Below are positions 53,041 to 61,876 of a stretch of 64,000 nt of DNA, one piece after another. Position numbers and translations under genes: made by a program. The DNA is taken from positions 62,001 to 126,000 of the forward strand of contig CAWUJH010000010.1 of the NCBI GenBank assembly GCA_963922875.1, read 5' to 3'. The stretch comes from Ketobacter sp963922875. GTDB taxonomy: Bacteria; Pseudomonadota; Gammaproteobacteria; Pseudomonadales; Ketobacteraceae. The notes under the pieces were generated by a model that saw only the letters and a list, made by a program, of their open reading frames with translations, did not search any database and was not told the origin of the DNA. Positions within the stretch are counted from its first letter, which is position 1. Each line of letters starts with the position of its first letter.

Positions 53041-53266
53041 AGGCGGACTCCTGGCCGTTTGGTGCACAATACTTATATGAACACATCATTAAATGGATAT
53101 TTTTCAAAACTATCTTAGTTATGATAGCTTCACTTACGCGTTGTACATGGGTTTCTATTAATTAATCTGTTATCACCGTTCCGGAGGAGTTACGTTTAAC
53201 ACTTTGTAATAACCGGAATTCTATAACTCTCTTCTATTTGCTGCCTTTCCATCTCGAATCCATCAA

Positions 53267-53806
53267 TCAGGAAGCAACATTTAGGAAGCGCGGATCTCGC
53301 GCTAACTCATATAAACTAAACCAACCCCAAAACCCACGCTCCGAAGCAAACCCACCCTTAACGTATTGGCGAGCACTGGCGTAGTCATCAGGCAAAACAT
53401 CAGTGAACAGATCATGGGAGAAATGCTGCATTCCCAAGACCTCGTCCACCACCAAACCGCTGTATAGTTCGCCACGCTCAATGGCCAACAACCGACGTCT
53501 TTTGATTTGTAACTGGGAGGGGGTGTTCAGATAAGCCATTAGATCCAAAACCGGCATTAGACGCCCCCGCACGTTGGCAATACCCTTCACCCAACTTTGC
53601 ACGCCAGGCACCTGAGTATATCGGGGGACAAGTAATATCTCGGAAACTTCGTCCATTGGGGCCACGTAGTTAAACCCATTCAAACTAAAACCAACCCCAC
53701 TCCAAATGGTTTTGGTTTCTTCCTGTTCAGGCAACCCTTTTGCGTGTTGACGACTCAACAACGCAATTTCATGGAGTTTTAAATAGGCTTTGGAAACCTC
53801 AGTCAT
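53267..53806 (-). CDS. pilI: CheW-like coupling protein PilI
   Basis: The 179-residue CheW-domain protein has GFSLNGFNYVAPMDEVSEIL, QSWVKGIANVRGRLMPVLDLM and GLVVDEVLGMQHF. It couples PilJ to ChpA. It lies 8 bp after pilH. About 226 bp separate its end from the pilJ start, wider than the rest of the cluster; I see no gene in that gap. Confidence 0.94.
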   Translation of the reverse strand: MTEVSKAYLKLHEIALLSRQHAKGLPEQEETKTIWSGVGFSLNGFNYVAPMDEVSEILLVPRYTQVPGVQSWVKGIANVRGRLMPVLDLMAYLNTPSQLQIKRRRLLAIERGELYSGLVVDEVLGMQHFSHDLFTDVLPDDYASARQYVKGGFASERGFWGWFSLYELARDPRFLNVAS

Positions 53807-53814
53807 GTATCTTC

Positions 53815-54183
53815 TTATGATCCACTCATGGCTCGTTTGATGGTATCCAGCAACACGGCTTCATCCACTGGCTTGGTCAAATAATCACTGGCTCCCTGCC
53901 TTCTACCCCAAACTTTATCCGTTTCTTGATCTTTGGTGGTCACGATAATGACCGGAATACCTTTGGTATCTTCGCCTTTGCTTAGCTGGCGAGTGGCCTG
54001 AAAGCCATTCAAACCAGGCATAACCACATCCATCAATACAACATCAGGCTTTTCCTGGCGTGCCACAGCTACACCATCAGCACCATTACTGGCCGTGATA
54101 ATTTCATAGCCATGCTTTTCTAGCGCTTCTTTAAACTTATAGGTTTCAGTGGGTGAGTCATCCACTATTAAAACACGAGGCAT
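53815..54183 (-). CDS. pilH: single-domain response regulator PilH
   Basis: The 122-residue receiver has LIVDDSPTE, phospho-acceptor Asp in VLMDVVMPGLNG and TKPVDE. Known role: acts with PilG downstream of ChpA, affecting pilus retraction and cyclic AMP. GGAGG lies 4 bases before the ATG. It follows pilG after 69 bp. Confidence 0.94.
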   Translation of the reverse strand: MPRVLIVDDSPTETYKFKEALEKHGYEIITASNGADGVAVARQEKPDVVLMDVVMPGLNGFQATRQLSKGEDTKGIPVIIVTTKDQETDKVWGRRQGASDYLTKPVDEAVLLDTIKRAMSGS

Positions 54184-54252
54184 AATTCCTCCGTGGTAAT
54201 CCGTATAATTGGAACGTCCTCCGGCATTTGCTGGCTGCCTTACTTCGCTCTA

Positions 54253-54639
54253 TCAAGCCGCCGCTACATGTTCGCGGATAGCGCCCAACAACTCTTCTTT
54301 ACTGAAAGGTTTGGTCAAGTACTGATCGGACCCAACAATACGCCCCTTGGCTTTATCAAACAAGCCATCTTTACTGGAAAGCATAATGACCGGCGTCGAC
54401 TTAAATGCACTGTTATTTTTAATCAAGGCGCAGGTTTGATAACCATCCAAACGAGGCATCATAATATCCACAAAGATGATATTCGGTTGATTGTCGGCGA
54501 TCTTCGACAGGGCGTCGAAACCATCAGTTGCCGTGATGACGGTACACCCCGCTTTCTTAAGTAACGTCTCAGCAGTCCGACGAATCGTCTTACTATCGTC
54601 AATCACCATCACTTTTAGGTTTTCGAAATTTTCTTCCAT
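54253..54639 (-). CDS. pilG: single-domain response regulator PilG
   Basis: The 128-residue receiver is nearly identical in its core to PilG of P. aeruginosa (KVMVIDDSKTIRRTAETLL, IIFVDIMMPRLDGYQTCALI, TKPFSKEELLGAI). I prefer the ATG at 54639 (MEENFENLK), which has AAAGG at a good distance; the ATG at 54645 is only 2 bases from it. It is the first gene of the pil-chp operon and promotes pilus extension and CyaB-dependent cyclic AMP synthesis in Pseudomonas. Confidence 0.95.
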   Translation of the reverse strand: MEENFENLKVMVIDDSKTIRRTAETLLKKAGCTVITATDGFDALSKIADNQPNIIFVDIMMPRLDGYQTCALIKNNSAFKSTPVIMLSSKDGLFDKAKGRIVGSDQYLTKPFSKEELLGAIREHVAAA

Positions 54640-54687
54640 CGACATTGCCTTTATTATCAGCCGCTAGAATTAGCACTCTCAATTATA

Positions 54688-54716
54688 GTTATAATATTGT
54701 TATTGGCAGTTCGCAA
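54688..54716 (-). promoter_or_regulatory. candidate sigma-70 promoter of pilGHIJK-chpABC
   Basis: On the minus strand TTGCGA (54711-54716) and TATAAC (54688-54693) are separated by 17 bases, about 50 bp before the pilG start. It is a good match to the sigma-70 pattern. Confidence 0.5.
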
Positions 54717-54882
54717 ACTGAAACTATTATAAAATCAATCTAATACCAGCTGCGGTATGATTTTTATCACACTTTAACCCCACATGCTATAACCTGCTGT
54801 CTCTCAAGCGTTTTCAGAATAAAAAGTCACCGATACTGCTTATAACGAGAGTTTCTGATTCCCACAGCCGGATATGCCCTTA

Positions 54883-54888
54883 TATAAT
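54883..54888 (+). promoter_or_regulatory. -10 element before gshB
   Basis: A perfect TATAAT lies 37 bp before the gshB start. No convincing -35 is found at the right distance, so the promoter may need an activator or be weak. Confidence 0.35.
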
Positions 54889-54925
54889 CCCCCTCTTAAC
54901 GTCTTTATTCGGGAGCGGTCATACC

Positions 54926-55891
54926 ATGACTCTAACAATCGGTATCATTATGGACCCCATTGACCATATCACCTATAAAAAAGACAGCAGTTTAGCCATG
55001 TTGTGGGAAATAGATCGCCGTGGCTGGTCTATCGCCTACATGGAGCAAACGGATCTTTCGATTCAGGGTGGGGTGGCAATGGCCACCATGAAGCCATTAA
55101 TACCGCGCCAAGACCCACAAAACTGGTACGAATTTGGCGACCCCTATGATGCGCCATTAAGTAGCTTAGACGTCATATTGATGCGCAAAGATCCTCCTTT
55201 TGATATGAACTTCATTTACACCACCTATCTGTTAGATCAAGCAGAAGCGGCGGGTGTTTTAGTGGTAAATAAACCACAAAGCCTGCGCGACTGTAATGAA
55301 AAAATATTCGCCACCCACTTCCCTCATTGCTGCGCCCCAACACTGGTAAGCGCTAGCAAACAGAGCATACGACAGTTTGCCCAGACCCATCGGGACATCA
55401 TCCTTAAACCCCTCGACGGCATGGGTGGTGCTTCAATCTTTCGAACGGGAATTGAGGACGGAAACCTGAGCGTCATTATCGAAACCCTGACCCAACACGG
55501 TCGCACACCCGCCATGGCCCAACAATATATCCCGGAGATCGCTGCAGGAGATAAGCGGATACTGGTGGTGAACGGCGAGCCGGTACCCTATTGCCTGGCC
55601 CGTGTTCCTGCCAGCGGCGAAGTGAGAGGAAATCTGGCGGCGGGAGGCAGCGGCCGGGTGCAGCCATTGACCGAACGGGATCGGTGGATCTGCCAACAGG
55701 TCAGCGCCACTTTAAAAGAGAAAGGACTATTATTTGTAGGTTTAGATGTAATTGGAGACTATTTAACGGAAATCAACGTCACCAGCCCCACCTGCATTCG
55801 TGAAATAGATGCCGGCGCCAACACGAATATAGCCGGCTTACTGATGGACACAATCGAACAAAAGCTTGCCACACTTAGCAAGAATACCTAA
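54926..55891 (+). CDS. gshB: glutathione synthetase
   Basis: The 321-residue ATP-grasp enzyme joins glycine to gamma-glutamylcysteine. Segments are LTIGIIMDPIDHITYKKDSS, VLVVNKPQSLRDCNEKIF, ILKPLDGMGGASIFR and FVGLDVIGDYLTEINVTSPT. GGAG lies 10 bases before the ATG. It is the first gene of a seven-gene operon that runs to pyrC', the same order as in Pseudomonas. Confidence 0.97.
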   Translation: MTLTIGIIMDPIDHITYKKDSSLAMLWEIDRRGWSIAYMEQTDLSIQGGVAMATMKPLIPRQDPQNWYEFGDPYDAPLSSLDVILMRKDPPFDMNFIYTTYLLDQAEAAGVLVVNKPQSLRDCNEKIFATHFPHCCAPTLVSASKQSIRQFAQTHRDIILKPLDGMGGASIFRTGIEDGNLSVIIETLTQHGRTPAMAQQYIPEIAAGDKRILVVNGEPVPYCLARVPASGEVRGNLAAGGSGRVQPLTERDRWICQQVSATLKEKGLLFVGLDVIGDYLTEINVTSPTCIREIDAGANTNIAGLLMDTIEQKLATLSKNT

Positions 55892-55901
55892 CCTCATCCG
55901 C

Positions 55902-56789
55902 ATGGACACCACAACTCCTCAGTACCCAAAGATTTCAGCCAGCGATCGCCTCACTTTCACTGTATTTTTGGCGCTGGTATTACATTTGGTGATCATTCTC
56001 GGCGTAGCCATTGAATTTCCGGATGCTGAACCCGCACCCACATCATTGGAAGTCATACTGACTCAATACAGCAGCGAGGAAGCGCCGGACGAAGCAGACT
56101 TCATTGCCCAGGCCAACCAAGTGGGCAGTGGCTCTGCAGAGGAAAAAGTGGCACCCACCACCAATCGCATAGCCATGTTCGAGCATGACAAAATCCAGGA
56201 TACCCAACCCGTGCCGCAACAGGCGAGTCAAAAACCCACCCACCCCAATGACACTATTGCCGTCAGCACTCAAGGTAATAGCACTCAGCAAACCGTAGTA
56301 ACTCCCACCAGCCACCCCAACCAAAAGGTCAAAGTTTCTAAAGAGGAAATGCTTGAGAACATTAACCGGCAGATTGAATTAGCCAGCTATGAAGCCGCCC
56401 TAGAGGAGCAAAAACGGGCCTACGCCAAACGCCCCCGCAAACGCATATTAACCTCGGCCAGCACCAAAGCCTCACATGATGCGGAATATCTCAATAAGTG
56501 GCGGCTAACAGTAGAGAGCATTGGTAATTTAAATTACCCGAACGAGGCAAAAACCCGAAATATCTATGGCAGCCTGCGCTTGCTGGTCTCTATCAACGCC
56601 GATGGCAGTTTGCGGGATATGAAACTACTGAAGAGCTCAGGCCATCGCTTACTGGATCAAGCGGCCATGCAAATTGTCAATCTCGCGGCCCCCTTCCAAC
56701 CGTTTCCGCCCGAAATCCGCAGCAATACTGACATTTTGGAAATTATTCGTACCTGGCGCTTTGAAAAGGGTAGTTTGTCCTCTTATTGA
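55902..56789 (+). CDS. TonB-family protein
   Basis: From the ATG at 55902 there are 295 residues. A single N-terminal membrane helix (LTFTVFLALVLHLVIILGVAI) is followed by a polar, proline- and threonine-containing periplasmic linker. A C-terminal TonB domain follows (YLNKWRLTVESIGNLNYPNEAK, GSLRLLVSINADGSL, PFQPFPPEI, RTWRFEKG). No ExbB/ExbD genes are nearby. In Pseudomonas the gene at this place has been linked to twitching and pilus assembly, which fits its pil-chp neighbours. The start follows gshB by 10 bp; a start inside gshB at 55866 is open but less likely. Confidence 0.87.
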   Translation: MDTTTPQYPKISASDRLTFTVFLALVLHLVIILGVAIEFPDAEPAPTSLEVILTQYSSEEAPDEADFIAQANQVGSGSAEEKVAPTTNRIAMFEHDKIQDTQPVPQQASQKPTHPNDTIAVSTQGNSTQQTVVTPTSHPNQKVKVSKEEMLENINRQIELASYEAALEEQKRAYAKRPRKRILTSASTKASHDAEYLNKWRLTVESIGNLNYPNEAKTRNIYGSLRLLVSINADGSLRDMKLLKSSGHRLLDQAAMQIVNLAAPFQPFPPEIRSNTDILEIIRTWRFEKGSLSSY

Positions 56790-56865
56790 GACCTATTGGC
56801 AATAAGGACCGAGAGAGCGCAAATAAGGCTTGAACCCCATGCCCAAAGATTCAATACTTAGAAAC

Positions 56866-57438
56866 ATGGCTACTATTCCCAATAATTGTCTTAAACATCA
56901 TTTTTTAATCGCCATGCCTTCCATGAGCGATCCTAATTTTGCGCAGTCGATAACCTATATCTGTGAGCACGACGACGAAGGTGCTATGGGCATAGTCATC
57001 AACCGCCCACTCGACCTCACCGTAGGTGACGTACTCTCCCATTTAAACATCAAACGCTATGACCATCAGTTTGACGACACACCGGTGATGTGTGGTGGGC
57101 CAGTGCAAACCGAACGTGGCTTTGTACTGCATCGCACCGGACAATCCTGCTGGGACACAAGCCGGCAAATCCACAACGATCTCTGGGTCACCAGCTCACG
57201 GGACATTCTTACCGCCATCGCTAATAACGAAGGGCCTACCGAAACTCTGATAGCCTTGGGCTATGCAGGTTGGAGCCCCGGGCAGTTGGATGAAGAAATG
57301 GCCCAGAATGCCTGGCTGAGTGTCAAAGCCGATCCGCATATCATTTTTAACACCCCCTACGAGCAGCGCTGGCATGCCGCGGCCAAATTATTAGGGGTCG
57401 ATATGTCATTACTCTCCAATCAAGTGGGGCACGCTTGA
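56866..57438 (+). CDS. yqgE: YqgE/AlgH family protein
   Basis: The 190-residue DUF179 protein has LKHHFLIAMPSMSDPNF, GAMGIVINRP, CGGPVQTERGFVLH and LGYAGWSPGQLDEEM. Its biochemical role is unclear; in Pseudomonas the gene is called algH because of a link to alginate regulation. I chose the ATG at 56866, which gives the family length; a TTG at 56830 and an ATG at 56839 are open alternatives with no better ribosome site. ruvX overlaps its stop. Confidence 0.92.
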   Translation: MATIPNNCLKHHFLIAMPSMSDPNFAQSITYICEHDDEGAMGIVINRPLDLTVGDVLSHLNIKRYDHQFDDTPVMCGGPVQTERGFVLHRTGQSCWDTSRQIHNDLWVTSSRDILTAIANNEGPTETLIALGYAGWSPGQLDEEMAQNAWLSVKADPHIIFNTPYEQRWHAAAKLLGVDMSLLSNQVGHA

Positions 57439-57881
57439 AAAAAACACCCGCCATCAAAACCTTGATGGCTTTCGATTTCGGCACCAAGAAAATTGGCGTG
57501 GCCGTGGGCCAAACCGTCACTCTATCAGCCTCCCCCTTACCTGAACTCAAAGCCAAAGAAGGCCAACCCCAGTGGGACCAGATAGTGCGACTCATTGACG
57601 AATGGCAACCGGATGGTTTTGTGGTGGGCATTCCTGTGCTAATGAATGGCGAACCCTTTGAGATTACCCATCGAGCCCAGAAATTCGCTCAACGGCTCCA
57701 CGGACGTTTCGGACTACCTTGGTTCCCCATGGACGAAAGACTCAGTTCATTTGAAGCCCGCGAACTGGCGGCTAGCCACAATCAACGCGAAGGACTAGTT
57801 GACAGCTTGGCCGCATGCCTTATCCTCGAATCATGGTTTAACGAGCATTGGCCCCGGCTGCAAAAGGAAGCAACGCAATGA
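57435..57881 (+). CDS. ruvX: Holliday junction resolvase-like RNase RuvX (YqgF)
   Basis: The 148-residue RNase H-fold protein has LMAFDFGTKKIGVAVG with the first acidic residue, IVRLIDEWQPDGFVVGIP, and a closing acidic DSLAACLILESW. It acts in 16S rRNA 5'-end maturation in other bacteria. A TTG start overlaps the yqgE stop (TTGA). The usual DERLSS segment is present. Confidence 0.93.
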   Translation: MKKTPAIKTLMAFDFGTKKIGVAVGQTVTLSASPLPELKAKEGQPQWDQIVRLIDEWQPDGFVVGIPVLMNGEPFEITHRAQKFAQRLHGRFGLPWFPMDERLSSFEARELAASHNQREGLVDSLAACLILESWFNEHWPRLQKEATQ

Positions 57882-58384
57882 CTATGCCTGAAGTACAACC
57901 CCTGCTCGAAAAAATGGCAGCAGAAATTAAGGCACTTATCCAAAAAAATCACGGTGAAGAACCAGTCATGGTAGGTATTCATACTGGCGGTGCCTGGCTG
58001 GCCCATAAGCTCCACCAGATGCTGGACTTACAAGAACCACTGGGCTTGATGGATATTTCTTTTTACCGGGATGACTTCGCCGGCAAAGGACTAAACCCCA
58101 AAGTCCAGCCATCGAATTTGCCCTTTAGCGTCGATAATCGGCAAGTATTACTGGTAGACGACGTCATTATGAGCGGCCGCACCATCAGGGCGGCGATGAA
58201 CGAATTATTCGATTACGGCCGCCCCGCCAAAGTGTCCTTAATCGCACTGGTCAATTTGCCCCGCCGAGAATTACCAATTCAACCCGATATTGTGGGGATA
58301 AGCATGGATTTAACCCCCAAACAAAGGATAAAATTGTCCGGCCCCGAGCCCCTGACGCTGACTTTGCTTGATCGGACCGTATGA
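57878..58384 (+). CDS. pyrR: pyrimidine regulator/uracil phosphoribosyltransferase PyrR
   Basis: The 168-residue phosphoribosyltransferase-fold protein has the PRPP loop LLVDDVIMSGRTIRAAM and the flexible loop with SFYRDDF. The ATG at 57878 overlaps the ruvX stop (ATGA). In Gram-positives PyrR controls pyr attenuation; its regulatory job in this lineage is less clear. I see no leader or attenuator within this operon. It is coupled to pyrB by another ATGA overlap. Confidence 0.95.
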   Translation: MTMPEVQPLLEKMAAEIKALIQKNHGEEPVMVGIHTGGAWLAHKLHQMLDLQEPLGLMDISFYRDDFAGKGLNPKVQPSNLPFSVDNRQVLLVDDVIMSGRTIRAAMNELFDYGRPAKVSLIALVNLPRRELPIQPDIVGISMDLTPKQRIKLSGPEPLTLTLLDRTV

Positions 58385-59382
58385 GCCAAATAATTAAGCC
58401 CTCGCATTTACAACTAAATTCCAATGGAAATTTGCGCCATTTCCTCACCACTGAAGGCCTTTCCACAGAGCTATTAACCGAAATTCTCGACACCGCAGAT
58501 TCCTTTGTAAGTGTGGGTCGGCAAGCAGTAAAGAAAGTACCGTTACTGCGGGGGAAAACCGTAGTGAACCTGTTTTTTGAGGCTAGCACTCGCACCCGCA
58601 CTACCTTCGAGCTCGCCGCCAAGCGCCTTTCAGCTGACGTTTTAAATATCAACATCAGTACCTCTGCCACCAGCAAAGGTGAATCCCTGATGGATATGCT
58701 CTGGAATCTGGAAGCCATGGATAGCGACATGTTTATTGTCCGCCATGCCGACAGCGGTGCACCTCATTTTATTGCTGAACAGGTAACCCCCCAAGTGGCA
58801 GTCATCAATGCTGGGGATGGGCGTCATGCTCACCCCACTCAGGCCATGCTCGACATGTACACAATTCGACGCCATAAGGGAGATTTTTCCGCCCTCAAAG
58901 TTGCCATCGTTGGCGACGTCCTGCATTCACGGGTAGCACGCTCTCAAATCCACGCCCTACGCGGCTTGAATACCGGAGAAATCAGGGTGATCGCCCCTAA
59001 AACTCTGATGCCCGACCATATCGAACAGCTGGGGGTTGTGCCTTTTTATACGATGACCACCGGGCTCAAAGATGTGGACGTAGTTATTATGTTGCGCCTG
59101 CAAAAAGAACGCATGGAGTCCGCACTGTTACCCAGCGAAGCCGAGTTTTATCGATTGTATGGCTTGACCGAAGAGAAACTGGCCTTTGCTCACCCTGATG
59201 CCGTAATCATGCACCCAGGCCCTATCAACAGGGGCGTTGAAATCGAGTCAGCGGTCGCCGATAGCCCCCGCTCTCTCATTCTTAAACAGGTCAATTATGG
59301 GATTGCAGTGAGAATGGCCGTACTTTCAATGACCATGAGCGGACAAAATGAAGCAAACAGTCAGGCGGGAGGAACGCAGTGA
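58381..59382 (+). CDS. pyrB: aspartate carbamoyltransferase catalytic subunit
   Basis: The 333-residue enzyme makes the first committed pyrimidine intermediate. The carbamoyl-phosphate loop is FFEASTRTRTTFE, followed by SATSKGESLMDM, HADSGAPHFIAE, GDGRHAHPTQAMLDM and the C-terminal MHPGPINRGVEI. In Pseudomonas this long ATCase forms a dodecamer with an inactive dihydroorotase; the next gene encodes that partner. Start overlaps the pyrR stop. Confidence 0.97.
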   Translation: MSQIIKPSHLQLNSNGNLRHFLTTEGLSTELLTEILDTADSFVSVGRQAVKKVPLLRGKTVVNLFFEASTRTRTTFELAAKRLSADVLNINISTSATSKGESLMDMLWNLEAMDSDMFIVRHADSGAPHFIAEQVTPQVAVINAGDGRHAHPTQAMLDMYTIRRHKGDFSALKVAIVGDVLHSRVARSQIHALRGLNTGEIRVIAPKTLMPDHIEQLGVVPFYTMTTGLKDVDVVIMLRLQKERMESALLPSEAEFYRLYGLTEEKLAFAHPDAVIMHPGPINRGVEIESAVADSPRSLILKQVNYGIAVRMAVLSMTMSGQNEANSQAGGTQ

Positions 59383-60710
59383 TGGATTTTTCCCGACCTC
59401 ATTTCAACCTTCGCATCCTGATTAAGAATGGCCGCCTGATAGACCCGAAGCAGGTGCTCAACCAAGTGGCCGATCTCTACATTGTGGACGGTATAGTTGC
59501 GGGCATAGATAGCCCCCCGGAAGGTTTCAAAGCTGATAGCGTTATTGATGCCGAAGGCAAACTCGTGATCCCCGGAGCCATTGATTTATGTGGCCGCATT
59601 CGCGAACCCGGACAGAGTCAGAAAGGAACCATCCACAGTGAGACCCGAGCCGCCGCTGCCGGAGGCTTTACCCATATCTGCTGTCCACCCGATACCAATC
59701 CTGTTATCGATACTCGCGCTGTGGCCGTCCTAATCCAAGAACGTGCGTACCAATCCGGCTACGCTCATGTATTGCCAATCGGCGCAATGACTCAAGGCCT
59801 TGCGGGCATCCAACTAGCGGAAATGCACGCCCTGCGGGAAGCTGGCTGTATTGGCATTACCCAGCTTCGCCATCCGATCAAGGACTCCCAAGTCTTGTTA
59901 CGCTGCCTGGAATATGCCCGCACTTTTGATTTAATCGTTTTCTTCCAAAGTGAAGACCAGTCCCTTAGCCCTCTGGGTGGCGTGCATGCTGGCCCAACGG
60001 CGACTCGCCTGGGCTTGCCCGGCATTCCTGAATGCGCTGAAACTATCGCCTTGAGCCGGGATCTACAGTTAGTGGCCTACACTGGTGTGCGGGCTCATTT
60101 CGGTCAAATCTCTTGTGCCCGCAGTGTTGAGTTGATTGCCGAAGCCCAGAGCAAAGGCTTACCGGTAACGGCGGATGTTGCCATTCATCAGCTGTATCTC
60201 ACGGAAGAAAAAGTGGACGGCTTTAATGGCCAATACCATGTGCGTCCACCTTTACGCAGTGAACAAGACCGCCAGGCGCTGGTGGATGGATTAAAAAGCG
60301 GGGTCATTTCAATGATAAGCTCCGACCATCAGCCTCATGAGGCAGCAGCCAAAGCGCAACCTTTTCAAGCCACTGAGTCGGGTGTATCCAGCTTTGATAG
60401 TTTTTTACCCCTGAGCTACCGGTTGGTTACGGACGGAATTTTAACGGAAGCAGAATGGGTCCAGCGTATTGCCATGAACCCCGCACATTTGTTAAATCTG
60501 GATTCAGGCCAGCTAACAATCGGCAGCAACGCCGACCTTTGCGTCTTCGACCCTAATCAACAATGGACATTGAATCGCAGCAGCATGTTGTCCATGGGCA
60601 AGAACTCACCCTTTTTGGGCCAGCAACTGCAAGGTAAGGTGGTAGCTACGCTAAAAGGCGGCGTCATCACTTATCGCTCAGAACCCGAACCCGCTACCAA
60701 CCTGTCTTAG
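59382..60710 (+). CDS. pyrC': dihydroorotase-like protein without metal histidines (PyrC')
   Basis: The 442-residue amidohydrolase-fold protein aligns with type I dihydroorotase, but the metal-binding His-X-His is replaced: DLCGRIREPG has Cys70 and Arg72. It is therefore almost certainly inactive and serves as the structural partner of PyrB, as in P. aeruginosa. The ATG shares its A with the pyrB stop (TGATG); a GTG one codon earlier is possible. GGAGG lies 9 bases upstream. Its end overlaps the convergent pilU gene by 17 bp. A catalytic dihydroorotase must be elsewhere. Confidence 0.92.
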   Translation: MDFSRPHFNLRILIKNGRLIDPKQVLNQVADLYIVDGIVAGIDSPPEGFKADSVIDAEGKLVIPGAIDLCGRIREPGQSQKGTIHSETRAAAAGGFTHICCPPDTNPVIDTRAVAVLIQERAYQSGYAHVLPIGAMTQGLAGIQLAEMHALREAGCIGITQLRHPIKDSQVLLRCLEYARTFDLIVFFQSEDQSLSPLGGVHAGPTATRLGLPGIPECAETIALSRDLQLVAYTGVRAHFGQISCARSVELIAEAQSKGLPVTADVAIHQLYLTEEKVDGFNGQYHVRPPLRSEQDRQALVDGLKSGVISMISSDHQPHEAAAKAQPFQATESGVSSFDSFLPLSYRLVTDGILTEAEWVQRIAMNPAHLLNLDSGQLTIGSNADLCVFDPNQQWTLNRSSMLSMGKNSPFLGQQLQGKVVATLKGGVITYRSEPEPATNLS

Positions 60711-61839
60711 GCGATGCTTCGTCTTGCAAGCGAAGCCCGTCACTCGCAATCTCTAACCCTCCTTTATTAGGACCTTTTTCTTTTTCGAGTTTGATCATCA
60801 AGCGCAAATCATTGGGTGAATCAGCATGGGACAAGGCTTCTTCGTAGGTAATTTCACCGGCATTGTATAAATCATGCAGAGCCTGATCGAAGGTCTGCAT
60901 CCCCAACTCCCGAGATTTTGCCATTAAAGGTTTTAACAGGTGGACTTCGCCTTTGCGAACATGATCCGAAACCAAGGGCGAATTAAGCAGCACTTCTATA
61001 ACCGCACGTCGACTTTTGCCATCGGGTGTAGGAATCAACTGTTGCGCCACCATGGCTCTTAAATTCAGAGATAAATCCATCCACAACTGCTGATGCCGAT
61101 CGGCAGGAAAGAAATGAATAATGCGATCCAAGGCCTGGTTCGCATTATTCGCGTGCAATGTCGCCAATACTAAATGCCCCGTTTCAGCAAAAGTCACCGC
61201 GTATTCCATGGTTTCACGCGTTCGAATCTCGCCGATCATGATGACATCCGGTGCCTGACGTAAGGTATTCTTCAAGGCAATATCGAAACTCTCCGTATCC
61301 AACCCAACTTCCCGCTGGGTCACGATACACCCTTTATGTTGATGGATGTATTCGATAGGGTCTTCAATACAAATGATATGCCCTTTGGAATTAATATTAC
61401 GATGCCCAATCATGGCAGCCAGGGATGTTGACTTACCGGTACCTGTGCCCCCCACAAAAATAACAACACCACGTTTGGTCATCGCAAGATCTTTAATGAC
61501 CGGTGGCAACTGTAGTTCGTCCAGGGAGGGAATCCGGGTTTCGATTCGACGCAGCACCATGCCCACTAAGTTGCGCTGATAAAAGGCGCTTACCCGAAAA
61601 CGACCAATACCACGAGCGCTGATGGCAAAGTTGCACTCATGACTCTCAATAAATTCCTTCCGCTGGGAGTCATTCATTACGCCGAGCACCGTTTCGCGGG
61701 TTTTTTCTGGTGCCAGGGACGTTTTGGTCACGGGAACAATGCGCCCATTAACTTTCATGGAGGGTGGGACCCCGGCGGTAATAAATAGATCCGAACCGCC
61801 CTTTTCCACCATTAGTTTTAACAGATCTTCAAATTCCAT
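60694..61839 (-). CDS. pilU: PilT-dependent retraction ATPase PilU
   Basis: The 381-residue hexameric ATPase has Walker A GGTGTGKST, the Asp box around CIEDPIEY, Walker B VIMIGEIR and the His box HLVLATLHANNANQALDRI. The longer, charged C-terminal tail (KLEKEKGPNKGGLEI) is typical of PilU rather than PilT. It lies 37 bp after pilT. It assists PilT in type IV pilus retraction. Confidence 0.95.
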   Translation of the reverse strand: MEFEDLLKLMVEKGGSDLFITAGVPPSMKVNGRIVPVTKTSLAPEKTRETVLGVMNDSQRKEFIESHECNFAISARGIGRFRVSAFYQRNLVGMVLRRIETRIPSLDELQLPPVIKDLAMTKRGVVIFVGGTGTGKSTSLAAMIGHRNINSKGHIICIEDPIEYIHQHKGCIVTQREVGLDTESFDIALKNTLRQAPDVIMIGEIRTRETMEYAVTFAETGHLVLATLHANNANQALDRIIHFFPADRHQQLWMDLSLNLRAMVAQQLIPTPDGKSRRAVIEVLLNSPLVSDHVRKGEVHLLKPLMAKSRELGMQTFDQALHDLYNAGEITYEEALSHADSPNDLRLMIKLEKEKGPNKGGLEIASDGLRLQDEASPKTGW

Positions 61840-61876
61840 GGCTTATCTCGTTCAGCTACCACATCACAACGAATCG

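Noticed and set aside
54670..54679. TTAGCACTC resembling half of a CIRCE heat-shock element
   Set aside because: The second half (GAGTGCTAA at 9-base spacing) is absent, so an HrcA site is not supported.
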